Shown here: positions 49,848 through 57,804 of the stretch, one piece after another | Layout of the letters: each line of letters opens with the position of its first letter | How positions within the stretch are numbered: the stretch's first letter is position 1 | DNA from: Ferrovibrio sp036381655 | GTDB lineage: Bacteria; Pseudomonadota; Alphaproteobacteria; Ferrovibrionales; Ferrovibrionaceae | Direction: 5' to 3' | Length of the DNA: 64,000 bases | Assembly: GCF_036381655.1 (NCBI RefSeq) | Contig: NZ_DASVCJ010000047.1 | Span: forward strand, 1 to 64,000 | Translations under genes and position numbers: made by a program | Notes under the pieces: generated by a model | Told to the model about the DNA's origin: nothing | What the model saw: the letters and a program-made list of their open reading frames with translations, nothing else | The model's database searches: none

Positions 49848-50732
49848 TCAGGCGGCAGCCTTGCGATGCGTCGCCGCATCGAAGTCGGCCAGAAGCTGCT
49901 GGCAGATCCGGCCCGGCTTGAAGGTGTAGGGCCCGATCTCGGAAACCGGCGTGACCTCGGCAGCCGTGCCGGTGAGGAAGCATTCCTCGAAACCGGCCAT
50001 CTCCTCGGGCATGATCGCCCGCTCGATCACCTCGATGCCGCGAGCCTTGGCCATCGCGATCACCGCCCGGCGCGTGATGCCGTCCAGGAAGCAATCCGGC
50101 GTCGGCGTATGCAGCTTGCCGTCCTTGGAGAAGAAAATGTTGGCGCCGGTCGCCTCCGCCACCTGGCCGCGCCAATCCAGCATCAGCGCATCCTGATAGC
50201 CGTCCCGCTCCGCCTTATGCTTGGAAAGCGTGCAGATCATGTACAGGCCGGCAGCTTTCGCCCGGGTCGGCGCCGTGTTCGGCGCCGGGCGGCGCCAGTC
50301 GCTGATCTGCAGACGCAGCCCCTTCATCTTCGCTTCCGGCGAGAAATAGCTCGGCCATTCCCAGACGGCGATGGCGAGATGGATTTTGTTCTGCTGCGCC
50401 GAGACGCCCATCATTTCCGAGCCGCGCCAGGCCACGGGCCGGATGTAGCAGTTCGGCATCTTGTTGGCCGCCACCGTTTCCTTGGTCGCGCGGTCGATCT
50501 CTTCCACCGAATAGGGGATGGTGAAGTCGAGCAGCCTGGCCGAATCGTACAGGCGCTGGCTGTGTTCGGTGAGATGGAACACCTCGCCGTCATAGGCCCG
50601 CTCGCCCTCGAACACACAGGACGCATAATGCAGGCCATGGGTCAGCACATGCAGCTTGGCTTGACGAAACTCGATCAGCTTGCCGTCGAACCAGATAAAA
50701 CCGTCGCGGTCGTCGTAGGGGATGAGAGACAT
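49848..50732 (-). CDS. ilvE: branched-chain amino-acid aminotransferase
   Basis: 294 residues of PLP class IV transaminases: FDGKLIEFRQAKLHVLTHGLHY near the N-terminus (given as LHVLTHGLHYASCVFEGERAY in part), the catalytic Lys in AERDGYQDALMLDWRG/LSKHKAERDG area, EATGANIFF and EECFLTGTAAEVTPV. It interconverts leucine, isoleucine, valine and their 2-oxo acids. It is divergent from the MarR gene; this neighbourhood is common in alphaproteobacteria. Confidence 0.93.
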   Translation of the reverse strand: MSLIPYDDRDGFIWFDGKLIEFRQAKLHVLTHGLHYASCVFEGERAYDGEVFHLTEHSQRLYDSARLLDFTIPYSVEEIDRATKETVAANKMPNCYIRPVAWRGSEMMGVSAQQNKIHLAIAVWEWPSYFSPEAKMKGLRLQISDWRRPAPNTAPTRAKAAGLYMICTLSKHKAERDGYQDALMLDWRGQVAEATGANIFFSKDGKLHTPTPDCFLDGITRRAVIAMAKARGIEVIERAIMPEEMAGFEECFLTGTAAEVTPVSEIGPYTFKPGRICQQLLADFDAATHRKAAA

Positions 50733-50760
50733 GGGCTGCTCCTTTGGCGAAACGGCGCTT

Positions 50761-50777
50761 GGGTATTATTATTACCC
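50761..50777. promoter_or_regulatory. short palindrome in the ilvE leader
   Basis: GGGTATTATTATTACCC has 5-bp arms (GGGTA and TACCC) around an AT core, 28 nt upstream of the ilvE start codon. It could be an operator or part of the promoter. Confidence 0.35.
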
Positions 50778-50810
50778 AATGATTTACGCAGAAGTAACAA
50801 TATGATCAAT

Positions 50811-50833
50811 ATATGTCAATACTGCTGACATAT
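50811..50833. promoter_or_regulatory. inverted repeat before the MarR-family gene
   Basis: ATATGTCA, 7 nt, TGACATAT is a perfect 8-bp inverted repeat about 80 nt before the MarR start at 50912, in the divergent gap with ilvE. Its length and symmetry suit a MarR-type winged-helix dimer; autoregulation is inferred. Confidence 0.5.
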
Positions 50834-50911
50834 TTTTCGCGGCGCCGCCCCGGCCCACGCCGTCAGCGGCTACCTTGCTACCGGCTATCACTTTGCCCCA
50901 TATAGGACGTC

Positions 50912-51406
50912 ATGAGCGACCTCAAATCATTGGCCAACCCGCTGTTTCTGCGCGAAGACGAGCTGCGGCAGGGTATCGAGCTGCTTTTCTACGCCTACCG
51001 CGATTTCACCCGCGGGCCGGACGAGATCCTCGCCCGCTACAATTTCGGCCGTGCCCATCACCGGGCCCTGCATTTTATCGGCGGCAATCCGGGCATCACC
51101 GTGGCGGACCTGCTGGGCATCCTGCGCATCACCAAACAGAGCCTGTCGCGCGTGCTGTCCGCCCTGATCGAAGGCGGCTTCGTCCGCCAGCAGCAGGGCA
51201 CCCGCGATCGCCGCCAACGGCAGTTGTTCCTCACCGAGCAGGGCAAGAACCTGGAACGCCAGATCAGCACCATCCAGCAGGCCAAAGTGGCTCAGGCCTA
51301 TCGCGAGGCCGGTGCCGAGGCCGTCGCCGGCTATCGCAAGGTCCTTGCCGGACTGATCGACGAACCCGATCGCGCCGCCATCCTGCGGGCGATCCAGCGG
51401 CGCTGA
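50912..51406 (+). CDS. MarR-family transcriptional regulator (PetP-like)
   Basis: 164 residues with a winged helix: LLGILRITKQSLSRVLSALIE (recognition helix, given in part ITKQSLSRVLSAL) and the wing GTRDRRQRQLFL. The Asp-Arg wing motif is MarR-typical. With the next gene it copies the petP-petR pair of Rhodobacter, whose PetR was linked to cytochrome bc1 expression and photosynthesis; I infer a related role in respiratory or acid/stress control. The two genes are 9 nt apart. Confidence 0.85.
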   Translation: MSDLKSLANPLFLREDELRQGIELLFYAYRDFTRGPDEILARYNFGRAHHRALHFIGGNPGITVADLLGILRITKQSLSRVLSALIEGGFVRQQQGTRDRRQRQLFLTEQGKNLERQISTIQQAKVAQAYREAGAEAVAGYRKVLAGLIDEPDRAAILRAIQRR

Positions 51407-51415
51407 CGGATCGGC

Positions 51416-52105
51416 ATGGACCCCAACGCGCCCCATATCCTGGTCATCGACGACGACGAACGCATCCGCACGCTGCTGTCGCGCTTTCTTGCCGGGCAGG
51501 GTTTTCGCGTCACCAGCGCCGAGCATGCCGAAGATGCCGCGGCCAAGATCGCGGCGATCAGCTTCGACCTGCTGGTCGTCGACGTCATGATGCCGGGCCA
51601 GAACGGTTTCGAATTCGTCAGCGAATTGCGCCGGCGCGGCAATCAGGTGCCGGTGATCCTGCTGACGGCGCGCGGCGACGCGGAAGACCGCATCAAGGGC
51701 TTCGAGACCGGCGCCGACGACTATCTGCCGAAGCCGTTCGAACCGCGCGAACTGACGCTGCGCGTGCAAGCCATCCTCAAACGCGCCGAGCGCGCGCCGC
51801 CCGCGGCCAATAGCGAACCCGCCCGTTTCGGCGAGTTCGTGTTCGACATCCAGCGCGGCGAGTTGAAGCGCGGCAACGACATCGTTCCTCTGACCACGGG
51901 CGAGGCGCAATTGCTGCGGATTCTGGCCCGCTCGCCCGGAACCACCGTCTCGCGGGCGGCCCTCGCAGAACCGGGTTCCGGGGGAGAAAGCCGGGCCGTC
52001 GACGTCCAGATCACGCGCCTGCGCCGCAAGATCGAGGCCGATCCGCGCAATCCGCGCTATTTGCAGACGGTCTGGGGCGAGGGCTACGTCCTCTGGGCCG
52101 AATAG
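51416..52105 (+). CDS. OmpR-type response regulator (PetR-like)
   Basis: 229 residues: receiver domain (acidic pocket in LVIDDDERIR, phospho-Asp in LLVVDVMMPGQNG, Thr in LLTARGDAED, Lys in YLPKPFEPREL) and C-terminal winged helix (AVDVQITRLRRKIEADP). Partner of the kinase gene that starts at the next base; the PetR assignment rests on the MarR neighbour and gene order. Confidence 0.9.
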   Translation: MDPNAPHILVIDDDERIRTLLSRFLAGQGFRVTSAEHAEDAAAKIAAISFDLLVVDVMMPGQNGFEFVSELRRRGNQVPVILLTARGDAEDRIKGFETGADDYLPKPFEPRELTLRVQAILKRAERAPPAANSEPARFGEFVFDIQRGELKRGNDIVPLTTGEAQLLRILARSPGTTVSRAALAEPGSGGESRAVDVQITRLRRKIEADPRNPRYLQTVWGEGYVLWAE

Positions 52106-53422
52106 ATGGCAACGATCATCAAGCGCTTCCTGCCACGCAGCCTGTTCGGCCGCTGGCTGATGCTGTTGGTGGCGCCGATCGTCATCCTGCAGGCGCTGCT
52201 GACCTACATCTTCTACGAACGCCACTGGGACATCGTCACCCGGCGGCTGACCCTGGGCGTGGCGGGCGAGATTGCCGTGCTGATCGATACGCGCCGGGAG
52301 AATACCGATCCGACCGTATTGTCGGCGCTCATCGAGCGGATGCAGCGCTCGCTGGAAATGCATGTCACCTTCCAGCCGGGCGGCAAGCTGCCGAGCGACC
52401 TGCCGCCGCCGCGCCGCTTCTCGATCCTCGACCGCATGCTGATCCAGGCGCTCGGCGAGCGGCTGAACGATCCCTATATGATCGACACCCAGCGCAGCTC
52501 GCATTGGGTAACCATCTACGCACAGCTTCCCGACGCGCTGATGACCGTCGTCGTTCCGGAGAGCCGCGTCTTTTCGAGCAGCACCTATGTCTTCATGATC
52601 TGGATGGCCTCGGCCTCGGTGCTGCTGCTCGGCATCGCCGTGCTGTTTCTGCGCAATCAGATCAAGCCGATCCGGCGGCTGGCCGAAGCGGCGGACGCTT
52701 TCGGCAAGGGCCGCGAGATCACCGATTTCCGCCCCGCCGGCGCCGAGGAAATCCGGGCAGCGGCACGCGCCTTCCTGGCCATGCGGGACCGCCTGCGCCG
52801 CCATATCCGTGAACGCACCGACATGCTTGCCGGGGTGAGCCATGATTTGCGCACGCCGCTGACCCGCATGAAGCTGCAACTGTCGCTGATGCCCGCCGGG
52901 ACGGAAATCGAGGAGCTGAAGAGCGATATCAGCGAAATGGAAAAGATGGTGGAGGCCTATCTTTCCTTCGCCCGCGGCCATAGCGAACAGCCCGCCCAGC
53001 CGACCGACCTCGGCGGCCTGATCGCCGAACTGGCCGAAGATGTCCGGCGGCGAGGCCGCGAGCTGAAGGTCGAGCTTGATGAGCCGATCACGCTGCCGCT
53101 GCGGCGGCTGAGCTTCAAACGCGCGCTGTCCAATCTGGTGGAGAACGCTCTGCGCTATGGCCGCAATGTGCGCCTGACGACCGCGCGCCATGGCAGCCGG
53201 ATCGAAATACGCGTCGAGGATGACGGCCCGGGCGTGCCCGAAAAAGAGCGCCACAAGGTGTTTCGGCCGTTTTACCGCCTCGACCAGTCGCGCCATGGCA
53301 GCGGCAATGTCGGGCTCGGCCTGACCATCGCCCGCGATGCCGTCCTCGCCCATGGCGGCGAAATCTTGCTGGGCCAGTCGGAAATGGGCGGCCTGCAGGT
53401 GACGATCCGCCTCCCGGTCTGA
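52106..53422 (+). CDS. EnvZ-type sensor histidine kinase
   Basis: 438 residues: two membrane spans (about 20-40 and 165-190) enclose a periplasmic sensor; then a HAMP linker (IKPIRRLAEAADAFGKG), HisKA (MLAGVSHDLRTPLTRMKLQL) and HATPase (LVENALRYG; VEDDGPGVP; VGLGLTIARDAVLAHGG). It should phosphorylate the response regulator encoded directly before it (adjacent stop and start). Stimulus unknown; osmotic or acid stress is possible by EnvZ similarity. Confidence 0.92.
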   Translation: MATIIKRFLPRSLFGRWLMLLVAPIVILQALLTYIFYERHWDIVTRRLTLGVAGEIAVLIDTRRENTDPTVLSALIERMQRSLEMHVTFQPGGKLPSDLPPPRRFSILDRMLIQALGERLNDPYMIDTQRSSHWVTIYAQLPDALMTVVVPESRVFSSSTYVFMIWMASASVLLLGIAVLFLRNQIKPIRRLAEAADAFGKGREITDFRPAGAEEIRAAARAFLAMRDRLRRHIRERTDMLAGVSHDLRTPLTRMKLQLSLMPAGTEIEELKSDISEMEKMVEAYLSFARGHSEQPAQPTDLGGLIAELAEDVRRRGRELKVELDEPITLPLRRLSFKRALSNLVENALRYGRNVRLTTARHGSRIEIRVEDDGPGVPEKERHKVFRPFYRLDQSRHGSGNVGLGLTIARDAVLAHGGEILLGQSEMGGLQVTIRLPV

Positions 53423-53452
53423 AGCAGCTGGAGGCCGGCGGCCGTCTACGGC

Positions 53453-53869
53453 TTATTCCGCGTCCGGCTTGTCCATCGAAAAGCGCTGCTCGGCCTGCAA
53501 TCGGCCTTCGCCATCCTTGAGCTGAACCGTCCAATCGCCGGGGAAAATACGGGACTGCGACCAGATACGCCAATTCGGACTGACGTCTACCCGCGCCTTC
53601 GACTTGCCCACTTCGCGGTCGTTGTACAGCCAATGGAACCAGAAGGTCTCGCCCGCGCCGACCTGCGTGCAATTCAGGCGCGCAAAGGCATAGGCGCGCT
53701 CAGTGCCGGGCCGATACGCCTTCTCGACCACCCCTTGGGGTTCGAGATTGACGACATTGTTGGTCATGATGAATTGCCGGACGACGCAGTCATGCTCTTG
53801 CGCTGCGGCTGGCAGCATGGGGGCAAGCACCAGAGCTGCCAGGATGATTATTATTCTTTTCTGCATCAT
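53453..53869 (-). CDS. exported DUF2914-like protein
   Basis: 138 residues with a signal peptide (IIIILAALVLAPMLPAAAQ) and a beta-sandwich: RQFIMTNNVVNLEP, TFWFHWLYNDREVGK and the tail SPNWRIWSQSRIFPGDWTVQ, which matches the DUF2914 W-R-W-S...G-W pattern. The role is unknown; the domain is thought to be a secreted carbohydrate or protein-binding fold. It is convergent with the kinase and 43 nt beyond the CsaA gene. Confidence 0.7.
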   Translation of the reverse strand: MMQKRIIIILAALVLAPMLPAAAQEHDCVVRQFIMTNNVVNLEPQGVVEKAYRPGTERAYAFARLNCTQVGAGETFWFHWLYNDREVGKSKARVDVSPNWRIWSQSRIFPGDWTVQLKDGEGRLQAEQRFSMDKPDAE

Positions 53870-53911
53870 GGGACGTTCCTGGGGAATTCTCGAACGATCC
53901 GCATGACCGCG

Positions 53912-54268
53912 TCAATACATTCGGCCGCCATTCGGCACCGGCTGATCGGGGCCGAGCAGCACGACTTCCCCCGCCGCATCCGGCAGGCCGAGGACCAGGA
54001 CCTCGGACAGGAATGAGGCGATCTGGCGCGGCGGAAAATTGACCACCGCCACGACCTGGCGCCCCACCAGCGCCTCGGTCTGGTAGTGGCGCGTGATCTG
54101 GGCCGATGATTTCTTCACGCCGATCTCGCTGCCGAAATCGACCCAGAGTTTTATTGCCGGCTTGCGCGCTTCGGGAAACGGCTCGGCCTTAACGACGGTG
54201 CCGACCCGGATATCGACCTGATGGAATGTCTCGAGGCTGATTGCGGCCACGCTGCCCCCCAGTGCCAC
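53912..54268 (-). CDS. csaA: tRNA-binding OB-fold protein CsaA
   Basis: 118 residues of the EMAP/tRNA-binding OB fold: FHQVDIRVGTVVKAEPFPEA, then KKSSAQIT, VNFPPRQI and GLPDAAGEVVLLGPD. CsaA is a small cytoplasmic protein reported with chaperone-like and tRNA-binding activity. The length and the KPAIKLWVDFG segment agree with CsaA. Lies after the phasin terminator. Confidence 0.9.
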   Translation of the reverse strand: MALGGSVAAISLETFHQVDIRVGTVVKAEPFPEARKPAIKLWVDFGSEIGVKKSSAQITRHYQTEALVGRQVVAVVNFPPRQIASFLSEVLVLGLPDAAGEVVLLGPDQPVPNGGRMY

Positions 54269-54283
54269 GCTTCCATAAATGAA

Positions 54284-54306
54284 CGGGCGGGAGTCTTACC
54301 CGCCCG
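54284..54306 (-). terminator. hairpin after the phasin gene
   Basis: CGGGCGGG, 7 nt, CCCGCCCG is a perfect 8-bp stem; minus-strand TTCATTTATGG follows it. It lies beyond the 14-bp repeats that trail the phasin stop and 15 nt before the csaA start. Confidence 0.6.
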
Positions 54307-54344
54307 CTCTCGGTCTGGCAAATGGGGCACGGACGGCTTGAGGC

Positions 54345-54413
54345 GCCTTACTTGGCCAGCCTTACTTGGCCAGCCTCATTTGGCCAGCCTCATTTGGCCA
54401 GCCTCATTTGGCC
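54345..54413. repeat. 14-bp tandem repeat over the phasin stop
   Basis: Five head-to-tail copies (the last 13 nt) of the minus-strand unit GGCCAAATGAGGCT, three of them with ATGA and two with GTAA. The first copy holds the real stop codon (AAA TGA). Because 14 is not a multiple of 3, the copies place further stops in all frames. Confidence 0.85.
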
Positions 54414-54838
54414 TGGGCGAAGCTCCGCTTGAGCTCTTCGAGGTTTTCGCTCAGCCGCCGGTTGATCGTCTCGAAAGCCTCGGTATTGGTCTTCGAGGCG
54501 ATCTCCGTCAGCTCGCGGATATTGGCGAGCGCCTTCTCGATCGACTGCTGCAGCAATTCGGATTGCTTGCCGAGGCCACCCTGGGCCGCGCCAGCCGTCG
54601 CGTTCTGCTGCGCGATCCGGGCGATCTCCTGCATTGTTTCCTGGAAGATCTCGGCCTGGCGCTTGACCAGAGCCTGATAGCCTTCCAGGGCCCGCTTGTT
54701 GGCGGCCGCGACGGCGTCGAGATTCTTCTGCTGGGCCGCCGCCAAGGCGGAGGGATCGAAGCCCGGCATCTGGAGGTTGCCGAACAGCTTGGTGAAGTCG
54801 AAAGCGGCGAAGGGATTCTCAGTGGTGGTCTTGCTCAT
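54404..54838 (-). CDS. phasin family protein
   Basis: 144 residues, strongly helical and Ala/Gln/Glu-rich: ENPFAAFDFTKLFGNLQMPG start, then NKRALEGYQALVKRQAEIFQETMQ and SIEKALANIRELTEIASKTNTEAFE, the phasin heptads. Phasins coat polyhydroxyalkanoate granules. The gene lies between a TetR regulator (upstream) and csaA; a palindrome 63-89 nt before the start suggests tight control. No phaC or phaA is in the window. Confidence 0.85.
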   Translation of the reverse strand: MSKTTTENPFAAFDFTKLFGNLQMPGFDPSALAAAQQKNLDAVAAANKRALEGYQALVKRQAEIFQETMQEIARIAQQNATAGAAQGGLGKQSELLQQSIEKALANIRELTEIASKTNTEAFETINRRLSENLEELKRSFAQAK

Positions 54839-54900
54839 GGTTGGCTCCGGGGTGCGAGGATCTAGGGGCTAGCTTACCGGTAACCGCTGCAAGGTCAAGC

Positions 54901-54927
54901 ATTTTATTGTGCAATGCACAATAAAAT
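54901..54927. promoter_or_regulatory. 27-bp perfect palindrome in the phasin promoter
   Basis: Arms ATTTTATTGTGCA and TGCACAATAAAAT flank one central base, a full 13-bp inverted repeat, 63-89 nt before the phasin start codon. PhaR and TetR-type repressors use TGCA-centred palindromes; the TetR gene begins 32 nt further upstream end-to-end. Confidence 0.75.
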
Positions 54928-54958
54928 TAAACATTACAATTCAAATGCTTATTCATTT

Positions 54959-55627
54959 TTAGACTACATTTCTTCGCAATCGCGAGAGGAAACCTCCTGC
55001 GTTGAGGCAATTCATCGCCTGCCGCAGCCGTTTATCCAGATGGGCCATCGTGGTTTCCATGTCGGCGCTCTCGTCCCGCAGCCAGACCCGCAGCGTGTCC
55101 AGATAGATGGCGCCGAGGACCTTGCGGCGGAGAATGCCGGCAAGCCCCGGGCTATCGAGCTCCGCCGCCGCCAGGGTCCAGTCGATCCCCCGGCGCAATC
55201 CGCCATACAGGAAACACATCAACGCCGCCGGATCGGCCGGCAATTCCCGCATCAGCACCCGCACCGCCGCCTTATGCGGCGCCAGGGCATCAAGCCGGGC
55301 CATGATGGCCTCGAACAAGCGGTCCTTGACGGCGGCAGCCTCGGCCTCGGCCGGCATCGGACCGAGCGCTTCGAGCATCGCCGCATCGATCCGCTTGGCA
55401 TAGGCGATCAGCAGATCGGTCTTCGAGGCATACCGGCCATAGAGATCGCTCAGCGACAGGCCGCAGGCCGTCGCGATCCGCCCCAGGCTGACCGCCCGCC
55501 AGCCTTCGGCCGCGACCAGCAGCAGCATGGCCTCGACGGGGTCGCTGCTGCGGCGCATGCGTTCGCCGGAAGCCGCTCCGCCAGGGGTCTTCTGCGTCTT
55601 TGCCTTCCGCTTTGCCGCCTTCGCCAT
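54959..55627 (-). CDS. TetR-family regulator
   Basis: 222 residues. Lys-rich N-terminus, then a TetR helix-turn-helix (SLGRIATACGLSLSDLYGRYASKTDLL, in parts: ATACGLSLSDLYGRY) and a helical ligand-binding part with DALAPHKAAVRVLMRELPAD and RGIDWTLAAAELDSP (COQ9-like in character). The start at 55627 excludes upstream codons that carry no family signal. Its position suggests control of the phasin gene. COQ9 resemblance was noticed but is not decisive. Confidence 0.8.
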   Translation of the reverse strand: MAKAAKRKAKTQKTPGGAASGERMRRSSDPVEAMLLLVAAEGWRAVSLGRIATACGLSLSDLYGRYASKTDLLIAYAKRIDAAMLEALGPMPAEAEAAAVKDRLFEAIMARLDALAPHKAAVRVLMRELPADPAALMCFLYGGLRRGIDWTLAAAELDSPGLAGILRRKVLGAIYLDTLRVWLRDESADMETTMAHLDKRLRQAMNCLNAGGFLSRLRRNVV

Positions 55628-55738
55628 GCCGCTCTCCCCGGAACCAATTTCTGGACCTGCCCGACGCGGGCTGCGCCAGGTCCAATTCTGATAATGTGGG
55701 CGCGCCGGCACCAGCGGCAAGAGCGCGCAAGAGCGCCC

Positions 55739-56542
55739 TTATCCGGCCAGCTCCCTGGACCGCCGCGCGGCGGCGGCGACCGCACGCTCCATCAGCGGGC
55801 CCAGGCCATCGGGCGCCATCAGCACATCGAGCGCCGCCTGCGTGGTGCCGTTCGGGCTGGTGACGTTCTTGCGCAGCTGCGCCGGACTTTCGGCGCTCTG
55901 GCGCATCAATTCGCCCGCACCCGTCACGGTGGCGCGCGCCAGGCGCGCCGCCAGCGCGGCATCGAGCCCGGCTTTCTCGCCCGCAGCCGCAAGGCATTCG
56001 GTCAGCCAGAAGACATAGGCCGGCCCCGAGCCGGAAACGGCTGTCACCGCGTCGATCAGCGCCTCATCCTCGACCCAGCCGACTTCGCCGACCGCTTCCA
56101 GCAACGCGGTGCAGGTCGCGCGCTGCCCGGCCTTCACCTCGGCATTCGCGCAGGCCACCGTGATGCCGGCGCCGACAGCCGCCGGCGTATTCGGCATGCT
56201 GCGCACGATGGCGGCCTTGCCGCCGAGCAGGCGGTCGAGCGCCGCGATGGTCTTTCCGGCCGCGATGGAAAGGATGCAGGCGCCCTGGGCCGCGTATGGC
56301 GCGTAGGCGGGCGCGACCTGGTCCATCACCTGCGGCTTGACCGCCAGCATGACGATTCCGGGCCGGATGGTCGCGGGAATTGCCGATGGCTCGGCAAATT
56401 GCCGAATGCCGGCGGGCAGGTCGGAGACGGGCGCGGGTTCGACGACGACGATGTCGGCGGCCGCGATGCCGCGGCGCAGCCAGCCGGTCAGCAGGGCCTT
56501 ACCCATCTTGCCGCAGCCGACCAATACAATTCCCTGATTCAT
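55739..56542 (-). CDS. proC: pyrroline-5-carboxylate reductase
   Basis: 267 residues: Rossmann GCGKMGKALLTGWL, RSMPNTPAAVGAGITVACAN, VTAVSGSGPAYVFWLTECL and VTSPNGTTQAALDVLM, the ProC signatures. It makes proline from pyrroline-5-carboxylate with NAD(P)H. It ends 111 nt before the TetR gene start. Confidence 0.95.
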   Translation of the reverse strand: MNQGIVLVGCGKMGKALLTGWLRRGIAAADIVVVEPAPVSDLPAGIRQFAEPSAIPATIRPGIVMLAVKPQVMDQVAPAYAPYAAQGACILSIAAGKTIAALDRLLGGKAAIVRSMPNTPAAVGAGITVACANAEVKAGQRATCTALLEAVGEVGWVEDEALIDAVTAVSGSGPAYVFWLTECLAAAGEKAGLDAALAARLARATVTGAGELMRQSAESPAQLRKNVTSPNGTTQAALDVLMAPDGLGPLMERAVAAAARRSRELAG

Positions 56543-56617
56543 CCCGACCTCCTGCTGCCGATACGGTGCCGGAGGTTACCCGGATGCGGGGAACGGGTTA
56601 AGCGCCAGCGGCCTGGA

Positions 56618-57121
56618 TTACGCCTCCCCGGCGCATTCGAACATGGCCGCCGCCACGGCGTCCTCGGGCGAGCGTCCGCCCCAGATCAGGAACTGGAAGG
56701 CCGGATAGAAGCGCTCGCATTCCGACAGTCCGATTTCCATCAGGTCCTCGATCTGCTCGCTGGTGGCACCAGGGCCGCCGCGCAGCAGCAAAGCCTGCCG
56801 GAACACCAGCATGCCTTCCTCGACCCAGTGATCGAAATGCCCGATCAGCGCCTTCTCGTTCACATAGGCCAGCAGCGAATGAAGGTCCTTGCGCCGGTTG
56901 GCCGGAATCTTCATGTCGAAGGCGCAGGTGAAGCTCAGCGCGCCAAGCTCCTCGCGCCAGGAGAACCACATCTGATGCTCGCAGTAACGACCGGTCACGC
57001 CGACCGTCAGTTCGTCCTGACCCTGACGGTCGAAAGGCCACTCGTGATCGCCAACGATCTGTTCAACCAGATCGAGTGGATTGAGGCGGCTGGAGGTTTC
57101 AGTCTCGACTAGAGTCCGCAT
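56618..57121 (-). CDS. YbjN domain-containing protein
   Basis: 167 residues of the YbjN family (NPLDLVEQIVGDHEWPFDRQ; VTGRYCEHQMWFSWRE; LIGHFDHWVEEGMLVFRQ). In E. coli YbjN affects motility, stress and toxin-antitoxin phenotypes; in alphaproteobacteria it sits next to proC as here. Not an enzyme by visible motifs. The stop lies 75 nt before proC. A sigma-70-like promoter is found 175 nt upstream. Confidence 0.85.
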   Translation of the reverse strand: MRTLVETETSSRLNPLDLVEQIVGDHEWPFDRQGQDELTVGVTGRYCEHQMWFSWREELGALSFTCAFDMKIPANRRKDLHSLLAYVNEKALIGHFDHWVEEGMLVFRQALLLRGGPGATSEQIEDLMEIGLSECERFYPAFQFLIWGGRSPEDAVAAAMFECAGEA

Positions 57122-57294
57122 GCGCTAGCGCTCCCCTCTGCGGCGGGCCGTTTCTCGGCGGGTCGTCCGGAATGGCTCTTCATGGCTGGGAATTTCGCCC
57201 CAAGAAGGGGCGAGACGGCCATGGCCGAGAAAGCCCCCTTCCCCTCGGCTGACCATAGATGTTGGTGTCGCGAAACAAGACGCACCATAGATCT

Positions 57295-57323
57295 AGAGTA
57301 TTCGCGGCACTGACATGGTGCAA
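57295..57323 (-). promoter_or_regulatory. candidate promoter of the ybjN-proC unit
   Basis: On the minus strand TTGCAC, a 17-nt spacer and TACTCT lie 174 nt before the YbjN start, so the transcript would carry a leader of about 165 nt, part of which folds into GC-rich hairpins (57196-57212). Confidence 0.4.
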
Positions 57324-57370
57324 GGGCGGATTTACGAAAAATTCATGAAATCGTCTGTTCTGGCTTCAAT

Positions 57371-57637
57371 TTAGCTGCCGTTGCCCAATCCGCTATTTTG
57401 CTTGGATTCGAGCGCCGCCAGCCGCTCGGCCAGGCGGATATTCTCCTCGCGCGCCGCCTGGGCCATGGCTTTCACGGCCTCGAATTCTTCCCGCGTTACC
57501 AGGTCCATATCGGCCAAAGCGCGCTCGCGACGCTGGCGAATCGCCTGCTCCACCTCGCCCTTGACCCCCTGCAGGGTGCCCAGAGCGCCCGTGGCGATAC
57601 GGCTGAGATCGTCCAGAAGGCGATTATCGGTCTGCAT
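57371..57637 (-). CDS. ubiK: ubiquinone biosynthesis accessory factor UbiK (BMFP)
   Basis: 88 residues: MQTDNRLLDDLSRIATGALGTLQGVKGEV in the amphipathic start (given MQTDNRLLDDLSR in part), and a C-terminal coiled coil (TREEFEAVKAMAQAARE, LAERLAALESK). UbiK (YqiC) helps assemble the aerobic ubiquinone pathway complex. It is divergent from lysS with 167 nt between. Confidence 0.85.
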   Translation of the reverse strand: MQTDNRLLDDLSRIATGALGTLQGVKGEVEQAIRQRRERALADMDLVTREEFEAVKAMAQAAREENIRLAERLAALESKQNSGLGNGS

Positions 57638-57740
57638 GGCGCGACTCCATCTTCGGATGCCTTCCCGATATGGCCACCTGCGGCGCCGGCCGCAAGCATT
57701 CCAATTCCTTATCCACAGGTATTCGGGCCGGGTGGACCGG

Positions 57741-57769
57741 TTGGAATGCGGCTATCCCGGTGCTAGGTT
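57741..57769 (+). promoter_or_regulatory. candidate lysS promoter
   Basis: TTGGAA, a 17-nt spacer and TAGGTT stand 36 nt before the GTG start at 57805. A perfect DnaA box (TTATCCACA, 57709-57717) lies 24 nt further upstream. Confidence 0.55.
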
Positions 57770-57804
57770 CCCCGCCCAACCTTTTAGATTTGCGGCCGAA
57801 TATC

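Noticed and set aside
50927..53353. Long minus-strand frame opposite the MarR, response regulator and kinase genes
   Set aside because: Covers three real genes; no motifs.
57196..57212. CGCCCC/GGGGCG hairpin after ubiK as terminator
   Set aside because: No T-run on the minus strand; left as a structure within a possible leader.
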